Shown: positions 23,997 through 33,145, counted from the stretch's first letter. The stretch: 46,623 nt of DNA from Prevotella sp. P2-180 (GCF_002251435.1 NZ_NPJI01000107.1:1-46623), one strand, 5' to 3'. A program made the numbers and translations. The notes: generated from the letters alone by a model not told the origin.

Positions 23997-25169
23997 TTAT
24001 ATTATTTGTCTTATTCTTCTTAGAGCCTCTTCAAACTTATCCTCTTTTGCACAAAGTGAGATTCGGATGTATCTCTCGCCGTTGCTACCGAAGATGAATC
24101 CTGGAGTGATGAACACCCTTGCCTCATGCAGCACACGCTCGGTAAGTGCCTCACAATTGTCATAGCTGTCGGGAATGCGTCCCCAGAGGAACATGCCCAC
24201 TTGGTCGGTATCGTATGTGCAGCCAAGCATCTGCATGATTTGTTGGGCGTACTGGCGTCGTCGTCCGTAGGTTTCTATGTTAGCCTGTCGGTGCCATGCC
24301 TCGTCATTTTCCAAGGCTGCTGCGGCGGCGAGCTGGATGCCGCGGAATGTTCCGCTGTCGATATTGCTCTTTATTTTTAGTATCCAGCTGATGAAGGTGG
24401 GATTGGTGACACACATTCCAACGCGCCATCCTGGCATGTTGTGGCTTTTGGACATTGAGTTGAACTCTATGCAATATTCTTTGGCTCCTTCAACCTGCAT
24501 GAGCGACATGGGGTGTTCGTTGAGTATGAAAGAATAAGGATTGTCGTTCACCACCACGATATTATGACGGCGTGCGAAGTCTACGAGTTTCTTGTATGTC
24601 TCCATTCTCGCATTTCCTCCGGTGGGCATGTTAGGATAGTTTGTCCACATGAGTTTTACGCGTGAGAGGTCCATTTTCTCCAGTTGTTCGAAGTCAGGTT
24701 GCCATCCGTCGTTTTCCATAAGGTCGTAGTTAACAACCTTTGCTCCAAGTATTTTGCTTAGCGACGTGTATGTAGGGTATCCTGGATTTGGCACGAGCAC
24801 TTCCTCGCCGGGATTGACGAAAGCGAGAGTAACGTGTAGTATGCCTTCCTTTGAGCCAATGAGAGGCTGTACTTCGTTGGCGGGGTTGATATCCACGTTG
24901 TACCATCGTTTGTAGAAGTCTGCCATGGCTTTCCTTAGTTCAGGAGTTCCCATTGTGGGTTGATAGCCGTGGGTGTTGTCCTGTTTTGCCACTTCGCATA
25001 GAGTCTCGATGGTTTTTTCCGATGGTGGCATGTCGGGGCTGCCTATAGCGAGGCTAATGATGTCTTTTCCTTCAGCATTCATCTGTGCCACCTCTTTCAG
25101 TTTTCTGCTGAAATAGTATTCGCTTACGAGCGACAGCCTTTCAGCTGGCTGTATATTACTTGCTTTCAT
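23997..25169 (-). CDS. PLP-dependent class I aminotransferase
   Basis: This is a 390-residue enzyme of the aspartate/aromatic aminotransferase superfamily. The PLP-binding lysine lies in FNSMSKSHNMPGWRVG, and the cofactor-phosphate arginine in the same stretch. SLAIGSPDMPPSEKT at the N terminus and RISLCAKEDKFEEAL near the C terminus are typical. Between pheA and the DAHP synthase-chorismate mutase gene it most likely converts phenylpyruvate and 4-hydroxyphenylpyruvate to Phe and Tyr, but substrate specificity cannot be read from sequence. Its start overlaps the pheA stop by 14 bp. Confidence 0.92.
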   Translation of the reverse strand: MKASNIQPAERLSLVSEYYFSRKLKEVAQMNAEGKDIISLAIGSPDMPPSEKTIETLCEVAKQDNTHGYQPTMGTPELRKAMADFYKRWYNVDINPANEVQPLIGSKEGILHVTLAFVNPGEEVLVPNPGYPTYTSLSKILGAKVVNYDLMENDGWQPDFEQLEKMDLSRVKLMWTNYPNMPTGGNARMETYKKLVDFARRHNIVVVNDNPYSFILNEHPMSLMQVEGAKEYCIEFNSMSKSHNMPGWRVGMCVTNPTFISWILKIKSNIDSGTFRGIQLAAAAALENDEAWHRQANIETYGRRRQYAQQIMQMLGCTYDTDQVGMFLWGRIPDSYDNCEALTERVLHEARVFITPGFIFGSNGERYIRISLCAKEDKFEEALRRIRQII

Positions 25170-25992
25170 ATTCTCCGAGTATTTTCAGTTCTTTTGTCAA
25201 TGGAATAATTGCGTCAATGCTTTGTCTGTAGCGTGTGAGGTTATCGTAAGTCACGTCTACATAGAATAGGTATTCCCATTCGTGTCCGATGATGGGCAGC
25301 GACTGTATTTTTGTCATGTTTATCTTGTAGAACGACAGTATGCTGAGCACTTGTGATAGTGAGCCCTCTTCGTGAGGCAGTGAGAACACGAGGCTCGACT
25401 TGTTGGTTTTTTCCAATGGTCTCAGGAAGTCGGCCTTCATCGGGTTTGTTGACACAAGGAATCGTGTGAAGTTATGCTTGTTGTCCTCAATATGGTCTTC
25501 GAGCACTTTCAGTCCGTAGAGTCTTGCGGCCGTGCTGCTGCATATTGCAGCCCATCCTTGGCACTTGTAGCTGTTTTCGCTGATATATTTTGCCGAACCT
25601 GCGGTGTCGTCGCTTTCCACGGCTTTCATGTTTGGATACTTTGCCAGAAAAGCCCGGCACTGCATGAGAGCCACGGGGTGTGAGTGTACTTCCTGTATTG
25701 TTTCCCAGTCGTCATCCGGCAGGCAGCAGATGCAGTGTGATATGTGTAGTTTGTGTTCACCCACCACTGTCAGTCCAGAGTCGCGCAGCAGTTCATAGTT
25801 GTGTAGCAGACTGCCTGCGATGGTGTTTTCAATAGCAGTCATGGCTATTACCGTAGGGTCTTTTTTTACGTTTTCGAACACTTCCTCGAAAGTGTTGCAG
25901 CAGATCAGTTGAAGTTGTTCGCCTTCGAAATACTGGTGTGCTGCGATGTCGTGGAATGATCCGATGAGTCCTTGTATAGCTATTCGTTTCAT
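25156..25992 (-). CDS. pheA: Prephenate dehydratase
   Basis: This 278-residue enzyme converts prephenate to phenylpyruvate. The catalytic domain (residues 1 to about 180) starts RIAIQGLIGSFHDIAAHQYF and includes the ENTIAGSL motif and a TRFLVST segment with the catalytic Thr. The C-terminal ACT domain (about 190-275; SSLVFSLPHEEGSLSQVLSI, then PIIGHEWEYLFYVD) binds phenylalanine for feedback inhibition in the family. It is the first gene of the aromatic operon and is preceded by a Phe/Tyr leader peptide and attenuator. Confidence 0.96.
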   Translation of the reverse strand: MKRIAIQGLIGSFHDIAAHQYFEGEQLQLICCNTFEEVFENVKKDPTVIAMTAIENTIAGSLLHNYELLRDSGLTVVGEHKLHISHCICCLPDDDWETIQEVHSHPVALMQCRAFLAKYPNMKAVESDDTAGSAKYISENSYKCQGWAAICSSTAARLYGLKVLEDHIEDNKHNFTRFLVSTNPMKADFLRPLEKTNKSSLVFSLPHEEGSLSQVLSILSFYKINMTKIQSLPIIGHEWEYLFYVDVTYDNLTRYRQSIDAIIPLTKELKILGEYESK

Positions 25993-26048
25993 GTGTTCAA
26001 CGAATTGTGTTAATTATTATTTGTTTACTTGTTATATCTTCTATATTG

Positions 26049-26081
26049 AAAAATCCCGCCTCATCTGTTGATGGAGCGGGA
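26049..26081 (-). terminator. Attenuator terminator of the aromatic operon
   Basis: On the minus strand, TCCCGCTCCATC (26081-26070), loop AACA, then GATGAGGCGGGA (26065-26054) and TTTTT. The 12-bp stem has one mismatch and one G-U pair. It lies inside the leader, 57 bp before pheA, so it would stop transcription before the structural genes. Its 5' arm (GAGCGGGA on the plus strand, 26074-26081) can instead pair with bases in the leader peptide codons. Confidence 0.85.
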
Positions 26082-26133
26082 CTTTGCAAATCATATATGA
26101 ATTGTTTTGATTCACTGTTTCTTAAGTTGAAAT

Positions 26134-26211
26134 TTACACGCAACTTCCCGCTCTACAATTTCTTGCAAAGTAAAAGTAAAAGTAGTAAAAGGATGCGTAT
26201 ATTCTATTCAT
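26134..26211 (-). CDS. Phe/Tyr leader peptide of the aromatic operon
   Basis: This is a 25-codon frame with an ATG at 26211 and a TAA at 26134-26136. The peptide starts MNRIYASFYYFYFYFARNCR and ends AGSCV. Codons 8-15 are all Phe or Tyr (F Y Y F Y F Y F) and codon 5 is also Tyr. It begins about 30 nt after the promoter and lies before a rho-independent terminator, as in classical attenuation leaders. Ribosome stalling at the aromatic codons for lack of charged tRNA-Phe or tRNA-Tyr would leave codons 20-22 (AGA GCG GGA) free to pair with the terminator arm. The frame is too short for ordinary gene callers. Confidence 0.85.
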   Translation of the reverse strand: MNRIYASFYYFYFYFARNCRAGSCV

Positions 26212-26240
26212 ATTTTTTTGCTTTTTTGTTTATTTTGGTG

Positions 26241-26272
26241 CAAAAGTATAACTTTTCTTTGAATTATACAAA
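26241..26272 (-). promoter_or_regulatory. Promoter of the aromatic operon
   Basis: On the minus strand, TTTG (26272-26269), 20 nt, then TACTTTTG (26248-26241). Expected transcript start near 26234, giving a leader of about 240 nt before pheA. Confidence 0.75.
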
Positions 26273-26309
26273 TTATTTGCAGTTTTTTTTCGCTATTTGC
26301 CTATTTTTT

Positions 26310-26819
26310 TTAAATTCCGAACGGATTGATGTTGCTGTAAGCCTGTTTTACCTTGTGTTCGATGCCTTCCGCTGAGTATTCTCCTGTGATGGCAGCTACT
26401 TTGTCGGGATCGATTTCGAGCACTTTCTGCATGTCTTCCTTTGCACCGTTCATGTCTCCTTTTTCATATTTCACCTGTCCTCGTTCCTTAAAGGCGTCTG
26501 TGGAGAATGGGTTGAGTGCTATCACCTGAGTGTAGGTCTCTATGGCTTCGTCACCTTTGCCCTCGGCATGTTCTATGCGTGCTTTAAGCATCAGCACGTC
26601 TTCGTTTTGTGGATAGGTGGTAATGAGTTTTTCCATGTCTTCGCGTGCGCTTTTCCTGTCGCCCATTCTGAGTAGTGTCTGTGAGCGTAGCAGGTAGGCG
26701 TCGCTATAGTCAGGGTTGAGTGCAATGGCTTTGGTGAGCGTGACTATGGCGTTGATGAGGTCGCCTTGTCCGATGCTGGCTTTTGCCTCGAGTATCGGAT
26801 TGCTGTCTATTAGTCCCAT
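26310..26819 (-). CDS. Tetratricopeptide repeat protein
   Basis: This 169-residue soluble protein is made almost entirely of TPR units (for example AIVTLTKAIALNPDYSDAYL and AIETYTQVIALNPFSTDAFK). There is no signal peptide or membrane segment. TPR proteins act as protein interaction scaffolds; the partner is unknown. It is 12 bp after the C1 peptidase gene and is the last gene of the frr-rsgA-mnmA-clpSA run. Confidence 0.9.
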   Translation of the reverse strand: MGLIDSNPILEAKASIGQGDLINAIVTLTKAIALNPDYSDAYLLRSQTLLRMGDRKSAREDMEKLITTYPQNEDVLMLKARIEHAEGKGDEAIETYTQVIALNPFSTDAFKERGQVKYEKGDMNGAKEDMQKVLEIDPDKVAAITGEYSAEGIEHKVKQAYSNINPFGI

Positions 26820-26831
26820 GTCTAAAAGAAA

Positions 26832-28241
26832 TTAAAAGTCATCGTTGCCGAACAGAGGGTCGTCGAATGTGACCATTGTAGGCTTTTGTTCGTTCATCTT
26901 TAGTATGTTCTCGGGTACATATTTCTTGTCTACCACGAGGCGGAACATGTATTCGCGGAACCATCTGTCGCTCATTATCATGCACCCTTTGTGTCCCCAA
27001 GACTCACCCCAGCTGTTTTCCACCTTCCATTTTGTGGCCTTGCCGTTGGCGTCGAGGTCTACGGCGGTGAGTGTCATGGCGTGGGTGGAACCGCTGTCGT
27101 ATGTGCTGATGCGTTCTGCCTTGTTCATGCCGAATGTGGTGCCCATGAGCGACTCGTAGTCGAAGTTTTCAGTATCGCCGTATCCGCGTTTTCTGTCAAG
27201 CATTTTTCCTACGTCGTAAGAGCTGTAGAGCTTATGTCCGTCTTTAAGTGAGGCGATGGCCATTTTCTCTATATCATCCATTGGGAGGTTGATGTATTTC
27301 CAGTTATGTCCGTCGTACGTGTGTCGGTCATACTCCACTTCGTATGTCTGGTAGTATGGGCGTCGGGGGTCGTTCATTGCCATGATGAATGTTCCGTTGA
27401 GCGACTCTCCAACCACTTCTTTGTAGAATTGCTGTGGTGTGTATGTCTTCGGTTCTCCCACAGTGTTGCCTTTTTTGTTGAAGTGTGCGTAAGTGAACTG
27501 TGTTGGCGGTTCGCCTATGGTGAGTGCGAGCATGTGGTAGACTGAGCCGAGCATTTCGGTCTTTGCTTTTTGTATTTCGCTGTCTTTCTTTCCTTCAGCC
27601 ACCATCTTGCGCAGTTTGAGTCCGTCTTCGCGTAGTCTTGACGATATGAGTCGTGCCATTTTTGCCGTGTTGTCGCTTGAGAAGCTCTCTGGCATAACTT
27701 GTTTTGGCACTAGTCCGTATTTCTCGGTCAGGTCGGCCACGCCGCAGAAAGTTCCTCCGTCGTTGATTGGGTTTTTGAACAGGAATTGCACTGTGTTGTC
27801 GTCGATAGGTTTCTTTCCTGTGTCTATTATTCCTTGCAGGAAGAGGTTTGCCTTTTCAAGTTGGTCGTAGAAGAAGAGGTATGCCTGTGAGAATTCCACC
27901 TGCAGGGAGTCGGTGCGTTTGGCGAAGTTTGCTCTCAGCACGTTCATTCCGCTGAACATCCAGCATCTTCCTGAGCTTTTTTGGTTGGTGATGCTCTGTG
28001 TTGGAGTCTCTATGCTGAAGTGTGTGTCGATGTCTGCTGCTGCCTTTCTGTTTTTGGCTATATCGTCGATAGCGTTAGCCGCAATGGCATTGGCTATGGC
28101 ATTGTCGGCAGCAGTGAGTTTCTGCTCCTTTTGAATTTTTGACAGCATGTCGGACGATATTCCGCCACGTGAGTTCTGAGCGTTGGCTTGCAATGCTATG
28201 GTCAGTGCTAAAGCCGCGATAATTGTTTGTTGTTTTTTCAT
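26832..28241 (-). CDS. Exported C1-family aminopeptidase (PepC/bleomycin hydrolase type)
   Basis: This 469-residue cysteine peptidase of family C1B has a signal peptide (MKKQQTIIAALALTIALQAN, cut after ANAQ), so unlike typical PepC it should act in the periplasm or outside. Catalytic residues are visible: Q87 and C93 in NQKSSGRCWMFSG, H387 in GSTHAMTLTAVD, and N409 in VENSWGESWG. The usual bleomycin hydrolase insertions are present (residues about 140-300). It may digest peptides in the periplasm. It lies 18 bp after clpA and 12 bp before the TPR gene. Confidence 0.9.
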   Translation of the reverse strand: MKKQQTIIAALALTIALQANAQNSRGGISSDMLSKIQKEQKLTAADNAIANAIAANAIDDIAKNRKAAADIDTHFSIETPTQSITNQKSSGRCWMFSGMNVLRANFAKRTDSLQVEFSQAYLFFYDQLEKANLFLQGIIDTGKKPIDDNTVQFLFKNPINDGGTFCGVADLTEKYGLVPKQVMPESFSSDNTAKMARLISSRLREDGLKLRKMVAEGKKDSEIQKAKTEMLGSVYHMLALTIGEPPTQFTYAHFNKKGNTVGEPKTYTPQQFYKEVVGESLNGTFIMAMNDPRRPYYQTYEVEYDRHTYDGHNWKYINLPMDDIEKMAIASLKDGHKLYSSYDVGKMLDRKRGYGDTENFDYESLMGTTFGMNKAERISTYDSGSTHAMTLTAVDLDANGKATKWKVENSWGESWGHKGCMIMSDRWFREYMFRLVVDKKYVPENILKMNEQKPTMVTFDDPLFGNDDF

Positions 28242-28259
28242 TGCTATAGTTATTTTGTT

Positions 28260-30794
28260 TTATCGGTCAATTGCCAAACTGTCACCTTTTCGTGTTATTG
28301 TAACATCGCCTCCTTTTATCAGTGATCCGAAGAGCATCTCTTCCATGAGCATTGGGGTGAGATACTGGTTTATGGAGCGGTCCATCTCACGAGCCCCGTA
28401 GAGTTTCGTGAATCCCTTTTCGAGCAATAGTTTGTATGCCTCAGGTGTGAGTGTAGCCGTAACGTTTTTCTCCTTCAGCCTGTCGGCGAGTTGTCTTAGT
28501 TTCTTGTCGAGTATGAGCGAAGCCATGTGTTCGTCCATGTCGTTGAATACTATAGTGCCCGAGAGTCGGTTGATGAATTCTGGCTTGAATGTTTTCTTTA
28601 CTGTGGCCATCATGGCCTCACCTCGGCTTGTTCCGCCAGAGAATCCGATGGCGGCCTGTCCGGCATACTGTGCCCCTGCATTTGATGTCATGACGAGAAT
28701 CACGTTTCTGAAATCTACCTTGTTGCCTTTGTTGTCGGTGAGTTTTGCATAGTCCATCACCTGCAGCAGTATGTTGTAGATATCGGAATGCGCCTTTTCG
28801 ATCTCGTCAAACAGAAGCACGCAGTTTGGTGTTTTCCTTACTGCGTCTGTTAGCAGTCCGCCTTCTTCGTATCCTATGTATCCTGCCGGCGAACCGATGA
28901 ATTTCGACACGGTGTGTTTCTCGGTATATTCGCTCATGTCAAATCTTATGAGCTCGATGCCGAGTTCTTTTGCCAGTACGCGGCACACCTCTGTCTTTCC
29001 CACTCCTGTAGGTCCGACGAACAGCAGTGATGCCATAGGTTTGTTGGGCTCGTTGAGTCCTGCTTTCGACATCATCACAGCGCGTGTGAGTTGTTTGATG
29101 GCATCGTCCTGTCCGTATATCTCGTTGCTTATGCGCTTGTCGAGGTCGCGCAGCGATTCGTTGTTGGTGCTGGCGAGTGCCTTGGCGTCAATTCGGCATA
29201 CTTCTGTCAATACCTTATTAATAACAGTCTCGTCGATAAACTGGTATCTTGCCGCTTTTGGCTTGCCCTGCTTGTTGAGCAGTGGGTGCTGTTGCATGTA
29301 AGCGCCAGCCTCGTCGATTATTTCGAAAGCCTTGGCGGGCAGGTATCTGTCGGCAATAAGAGCCGCCGACTGTTTCACGGCATAGCTTATGGCGTTGGGC
29401 CTGTATTTCACGTCGTGATAATGTTCGTATAGGCGTATTACTCCATCAACCATTTTTATAGTGTCTTCCACCGATGGTTCTTTTACGTCGATGAGTGAGA
29501 ATCGTCGTGCAAGTGTCTTGTTGCTGGCAATGAACTTGTTGTAGTTCTGGTATGTCGTGCTGCCTATTATTCTTATCTTATTGTCGTCGAGATAAGGCTT
29601 GAATAGGTCTGCCGCGTTCATAGTCCCGCTGCCCGATCCGCCTCCGGTAGAGCCAATGGTGTGAATGTCGTCTATATAGATGATGCATTTGTCTTGTTTT
29701 CTGGCTTCGTCGAGTATCGTCTTCACCCTTCTTTCAAACTCTCCGTGTATGCTTGCGCCTGCGAGCATGGTGCTCATGTCAAATTCATATATCTTTGATT
29801 TTCTCAGGTGTATTGGTGCGGTATTTTTTTCCAGTTCTCGTGCAATGCCGTAGATGAGAGCGGTCTTTCCCACTCCTGGCTCCCCCACGAAAATGATGTT
29901 GTGTCTTTTCATACGGCAAAGCACTCTTATAGCCCGTTCTATCTCCTTTTCCCTTCCGATCACATTTGGTTCTAAGCGCCAAGTCATGTGTATGGGATTC
30001 ATGATAGTTTCGAGTGGCGACTTTTGTTTCTTGGTGTCGTCGTCATCGTAAACGAAGTTGTCGTCGTTGTCGTTTTCATCGTTTAACTCGATAATGTTTT
30101 CAGAGAAACCATTGCCGGTTTTTGTGCATTCGCTTAATTTTTCCTTTATCGTCTGTGCGAGGTTTGCCGCACCTTCCATCATTTTCTTTACCATCTCAGG
30201 AGGCAATAGCTCATCCAGGTTCACTGTCTTTCCGTTTACTACGGCAGTTGTCGACATGGTGACTTTTGGGCTATGCTTTTTCTGTGGTTTTTCTACATTT
30301 TCGTAGTTTCGGAAAAACAAATAAAGTTTTGAGAACCAGCTTCCCGGGTCTTCACCTAAATATTTGTATATTAGGTATTGGGCCATGGAGTTTTTCTGTT
30401 TCGAAATCTCGTAAAAGACGTTGAAAATGTTTATTCGGTTTTTTGAGAAGTCATTGTAATTGTTGTCGGCGATTTTCACTATTTGAAGTCTCATCACGCG
30501 TTCCGAGATGTCCATCATGTATTTTGTTGGAATAATCTCGTTTATCCCAGTGTCTCTTGCTTTTTCTTGAATGTCATTGTATTCTTTTAGTTCCGTCAAC
30601 ATCTTTTCGAGTTCGATGGGGTATTCTTTGGCAAATTCCTGAAATGCTTTGTGTGCTATGATTTTTTCCAAGAAAGCCTCAGGAGTGAAGAATACGGCTT
30701 TTTGTGCATTCAGGTATTCTACCGTGTCCTCGTATAATACTCCAAGGTCATAAGTGACCAAGTTTTTTTCCGAAAAAAAGGGAATTGGTGTCAT
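28260..30794 (-). CDS. clpA: ClpA-type AAA+ unfoldase
   Basis: This 844-residue, two-domain AAA+ protein unfolds substrates for the ClpP protease. First ATPase: Walker A GEPGVGKT (304-311), Walker B IIYIDD (371-376). Second: Walker A GPTGVGKT (594-601), Walker B LLFDE (660-664). The ClpP-docking IGF tripeptide is at 716-718. The N-terminal part (1 to about 160) is divergent from the usual Clp N repeat, and residues 237-253 form a very acidic Asp/Asn linker. It is longer than typical ClpA. It overlaps clpS by 4 bp, which confirms the ClpA identity. clpP is not in the window. Confidence 0.92.
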   Translation of the reverse strand: MTPIPFFSEKNLVTYDLGVLYEDTVEYLNAQKAVFFTPEAFLEKIIAHKAFQEFAKEYPIELEKMLTELKEYNDIQEKARDTGINEIIPTKYMMDISERVMRLQIVKIADNNYNDFSKNRINIFNVFYEISKQKNSMAQYLIYKYLGEDPGSWFSKLYLFFRNYENVEKPQKKHSPKVTMSTTAVVNGKTVNLDELLPPEMVKKMMEGAANLAQTIKEKLSECTKTGNGFSENIIELNDENDNDDNFVYDDDDTKKQKSPLETIMNPIHMTWRLEPNVIGREKEIERAIRVLCRMKRHNIIFVGEPGVGKTALIYGIARELEKNTAPIHLRKSKIYEFDMSTMLAGASIHGEFERRVKTILDEARKQDKCIIYIDDIHTIGSTGGGSGSGTMNAADLFKPYLDDNKIRIIGSTTYQNYNKFIASNKTLARRFSLIDVKEPSVEDTIKMVDGVIRLYEHYHDVKYRPNAISYAVKQSAALIADRYLPAKAFEIIDEAGAYMQQHPLLNKQGKPKAARYQFIDETVINKVLTEVCRIDAKALASTNNESLRDLDKRISNEIYGQDDAIKQLTRAVMMSKAGLNEPNKPMASLLFVGPTGVGKTEVCRVLAKELGIELIRFDMSEYTEKHTVSKFIGSPAGYIGYEEGGLLTDAVRKTPNCVLLFDEIEKAHSDIYNILLQVMDYAKLTDNKGNKVDFRNVILVMTSNAGAQYAGQAAIGFSGGTSRGEAMMATVKKTFKPEFINRLSGTIVFNDMDEHMASLILDKKLRQLADRLKEKNVTATLTPEAYKLLLEKGFTKLYGAREMDRSINQYLTPMLMEEMLFGSLIKGGDVTITRKGDSLAIDR

Positions 30795-31093
30795 GCTTCC
30801 TTTATGGTTAATTGTAATGGAAAATTATGTTTTTTCGCCAAATTGACAGTGAGAAGGATTTTGGTCTCTGCAATGTCGCGATAGTACTGGCCTACAATAG
30901 CCGAACCCTCATTGTGAATTTTCATCATTGTCGTTTCGGCGTCTCTTCGTGTCATGCAGTAGATGTTCATAAGAACAGTTACAACGAAGTCCATGGTGGT
31001 CTCGTTGTCGTTATGCATGATGACATTGAATAATGAAGGCTTCTTCAAGATATATTGTGTCTGTTCGTTGTTTGCTAATAGCTCTTGTTTCAT
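30791..31093 (-). CDS. clpS: ClpS adaptor protein
   Basis: This 100-residue adaptor passes N-degron substrates to ClpA. The core SLFNVIMHNDNETTMDFVVT matches the substrate-binding motif (Asn-Asp pair), and MKIHNEGSAIVG matches the family His motif. The last 4 bp overlap the clpA start, implying translational coupling. It is 29 bp after mnmA. Confidence 0.94.
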   Translation of the reverse strand: MKQELLANNEQTQYILKKPSLFNVIMHNDNETTMDFVVTVLMNIYCMTRRDAETTMMKIHNEGSAIVGQYYRDIAETKILLTVNLAKKHNFPLQLTIKEA

Positions 31094-31122
31094 TGTTGTC
31101 CTTTCTTTTTGTTAATCCATAT

Positions 31123-32181
31123 TTATATGGTTATCTCTCCGCTACCATAGCAACGGTGGTGACTGGCGTCGTAGACTACGCAGAATTGTCCTGGAGCCAC
31201 TCCGTGTATTCTGTCTGACGAGTGTATGACATATTGTCTGTCAGAGGTTTTTTCCACCGTGGCGTTATGGAATTCGGGCGTGTGCCTTATCTTGAATGTC
31301 ACTTTCTCTGGTAGTTCCTGTTCTGTGAGGAAGTGGAAGTCGCTCACGGTGAAGTCGCTCTTGTATGCTGTGTCGGGATCATAGCCATGGCTTACGTAAA
31401 GTATGTTTGCCTCCACGTCTTTTTTTATCACAAACCATGGTCCTCCTCCGAATCCCATACCCTTACGTTGTCCTATGGTGTGGAACCACAGTCCTTTGTG
31501 CTGTCCGATGCGTTTCCCGGTTTCGAGTTCTATCACGTCGCCTGGTCGTTCTCCAAGATAACGCCTGATGTAGTCGTTGTAGTTTATTTTCCCAAGGAAG
31601 CAGATGCCTTGTGAGTCTTTGCGTTTGGCGTTCACCAAGTGTTCTCTTTCGGCTATCTCCCTTACGTCTTCTTTCATAAAGTGTCCGATGGGGAATACTG
31701 CCTTTTTCAGTTGCCAGTCGTATATCTGTGCGAGGAAGTCGGTTTGGTCCTTCACTGGGTCGGGGCTTGTGGTGAGCCATTTCTTCCCGTCTATTATTTC
31801 CGTTTGTGCATAGTGTCCTGTGGCTATAGTGTCGTAGTTGTGTCCCATCTTTCGGTCGAAGGCTCCGAATTTTATCATTCTGTTGCACATCACGTCTGGG
31901 TTTGGCGTGAAACCGGCCTTTACCTTTTCCATGGTGTATCTTGTCACTTCGTCCCAGTACTCACGATGGCAGTCCACCACTTCGAGCTTGCATCCATAGC
32001 GTCTTGCCACAGAAGAGGCCATCTCCAGGTCTTCTTCCGACGAGCAGTCCCATTCTTCAGTTTCTTCAGGACCTATTTTTATGTAGAAGCAGTCGGGCTG
32101 GTGGCCTTGTCGCACCAGTTCGTAGAGCACGACCGAGCTGTCCACTCCACCAGACAATAATACAGCAATCTTGTTCTCCAT
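31123..32181 (-). CDS. mnmA: tRNA-specific 2-thiouridylase
   Basis: This 352-residue enzyme makes 2-thiouridine at position 34 of Lys, Glu and Gln tRNAs. The PP-loop LLSGGVDSSV is at residues 8-17. Both catalytic cysteines are present: one in NPDVMCNRMIKFG and one in DSQGICFLGK. The C-terminal tRNA-binding beta-barrel follows (VTFKIRHTPEFHNATV). It is the third gene of the frr-rsgA-mnmA-clpSA run, 28 bp after rsgA. Confidence 0.96.
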   Translation of the reverse strand: MENKIAVLLSGGVDSSVVLYELVRQGHQPDCFYIKIGPEETEEWDCSSEEDLEMASSVARRYGCKLEVVDCHREYWDEVTRYTMEKVKAGFTPNPDVMCNRMIKFGAFDRKMGHNYDTIATGHYAQTEIIDGKKWLTTSPDPVKDQTDFLAQIYDWQLKKAVFPIGHFMKEDVREIAEREHLVNAKRKDSQGICFLGKINYNDYIRRYLGERPGDVIELETGKRIGQHKGLWFHTIGQRKGMGFGGGPWFVIKKDVEANILYVSHGYDPDTAYKSDFTVSDFHFLTEQELPEKVTFKIRHTPEFHNATVEKTSDRQYVIHSSDRIHGVAPGQFCVVYDASHHRCYGSGEITI

Positions 32182-32209
32182 CAGTAAATAATTTTAGTTT
32201 CGCATGTAC

Positions 32210-33136
32210 TCAACTCCTATACTTCCCTTCTTCTTTATCTTCCAGCATGTTAAGATACGAGAGGTATCTGCTTTGTGCTATGTAGTGTTCTTCCACTGCT
32301 TTCAGGACTGCGCATCCTGGTTCATGGGTATGTGTGCAGTTGTTGAAGCGGCAGTCTTTGGAGAAGTGGAATATCTCCTTGAAGTAGCTTGTGAGCTCTT
32401 CCGGTTCGATATCGAATGTGCCGAAGCCTTTTATTCCTGGAGTGTCGATTATGTATCCTCCTTCTGGTAGTTCTAGCATCTCACTGAATGTTGTGGTGTG
32501 AGTGCCTGCATTATGGGCGTCGCTTATCTCTGCCGTCTTCAGTTGTACGTCAGGCAACAGACTGTTGATAAGTGTAGATTTGCCAACGCCGCTGTTGCCG
32601 CTGAGCACGGTAGTTTTTCCTGCCAGTAGTTCTCTCACTTTGTCCATTCCGCTTCCGTTAGCGGCTGAGATGGCAAGACATTGGTAGCCAACGGTTTCGT
32701 AGAGGTCGATCATCATCTGTTGGTATTCCCGTTCTTCATCTTCCAGAGCGTCTGTCTTGTTAAACAGCAGCACCACGGGCACCCTGTAGGCTTCGGCCGA
32801 TGCAAGGAAGCGGTCGATGAATGTTGTTGAGGTCACGGGGCGATTGATGGTAACCACGAGGAAGGCCTGGTCTACGTTAGCGGCTATGATATGGCTTTGC
32901 TTTGACAGGTTGGACGATTTTCTGATAATATAGTTTTTTCGGTCTTCTATTGAGGTGATGAAAGCTGTTCCCTCCTGGTTAGGCATGATGCTCACCCTGT
33001 CGCCCACTGCAACCGGGTTTGTGCTTCTGATACCTTTAAGCCTGAAGTTACCTTTTATCTTGCATTCAACAAGCTGGTTACTGTCTGTCTTGACAGTATA
33101 CCAGCTTCCTGTATTTTTAATCACTAATCCTGTCAT
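32210..33136 (-). CDS. rsgA: Ribosome small-subunit-dependent GTPase A
   Basis: This 308-residue, circularly permuted GTPase acts in 30S ribosome maturation. An N-terminal OB fold (residues 1-65) is followed by the permuted motifs G4 NKTD, then G1 GNSGVGKST and G3 DTPG. The C-terminal zinc-finger helical domain carries [14 protein letters not shown]. It begins 9 bp after frr. Both are translation-related, consistent with the operon. Confidence 0.96.
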   Translation of the reverse strand: MTGLVIKNTGSWYTVKTDSNQLVECKIKGNFRLKGIRSTNPVAVGDRVSIMPNQEGTAFITSIEDRKNYIIRKSSNLSKQSHIIAANVDQAFLVVTINRPVTSTTFIDRFLASAEAYRVPVVLLFNKTDALEDEEREYQQMMIDLYETVGYQCLAISAANGSGMDKVRELLAGKTTVLSGNSGVGKSTLINSLLPDVQLKTAEISDAHNAGTHTTTFSEMLELPEGGYIIDTPGIKGFGTFDIEPEELTSYFKEIFHFSKDCRFNNCTHTHEPGCAVLKAVEEHYIAQSRYLSYLNMLEDKEEGKYRS

Positions 33137-33145
33137 GTGCTAATA

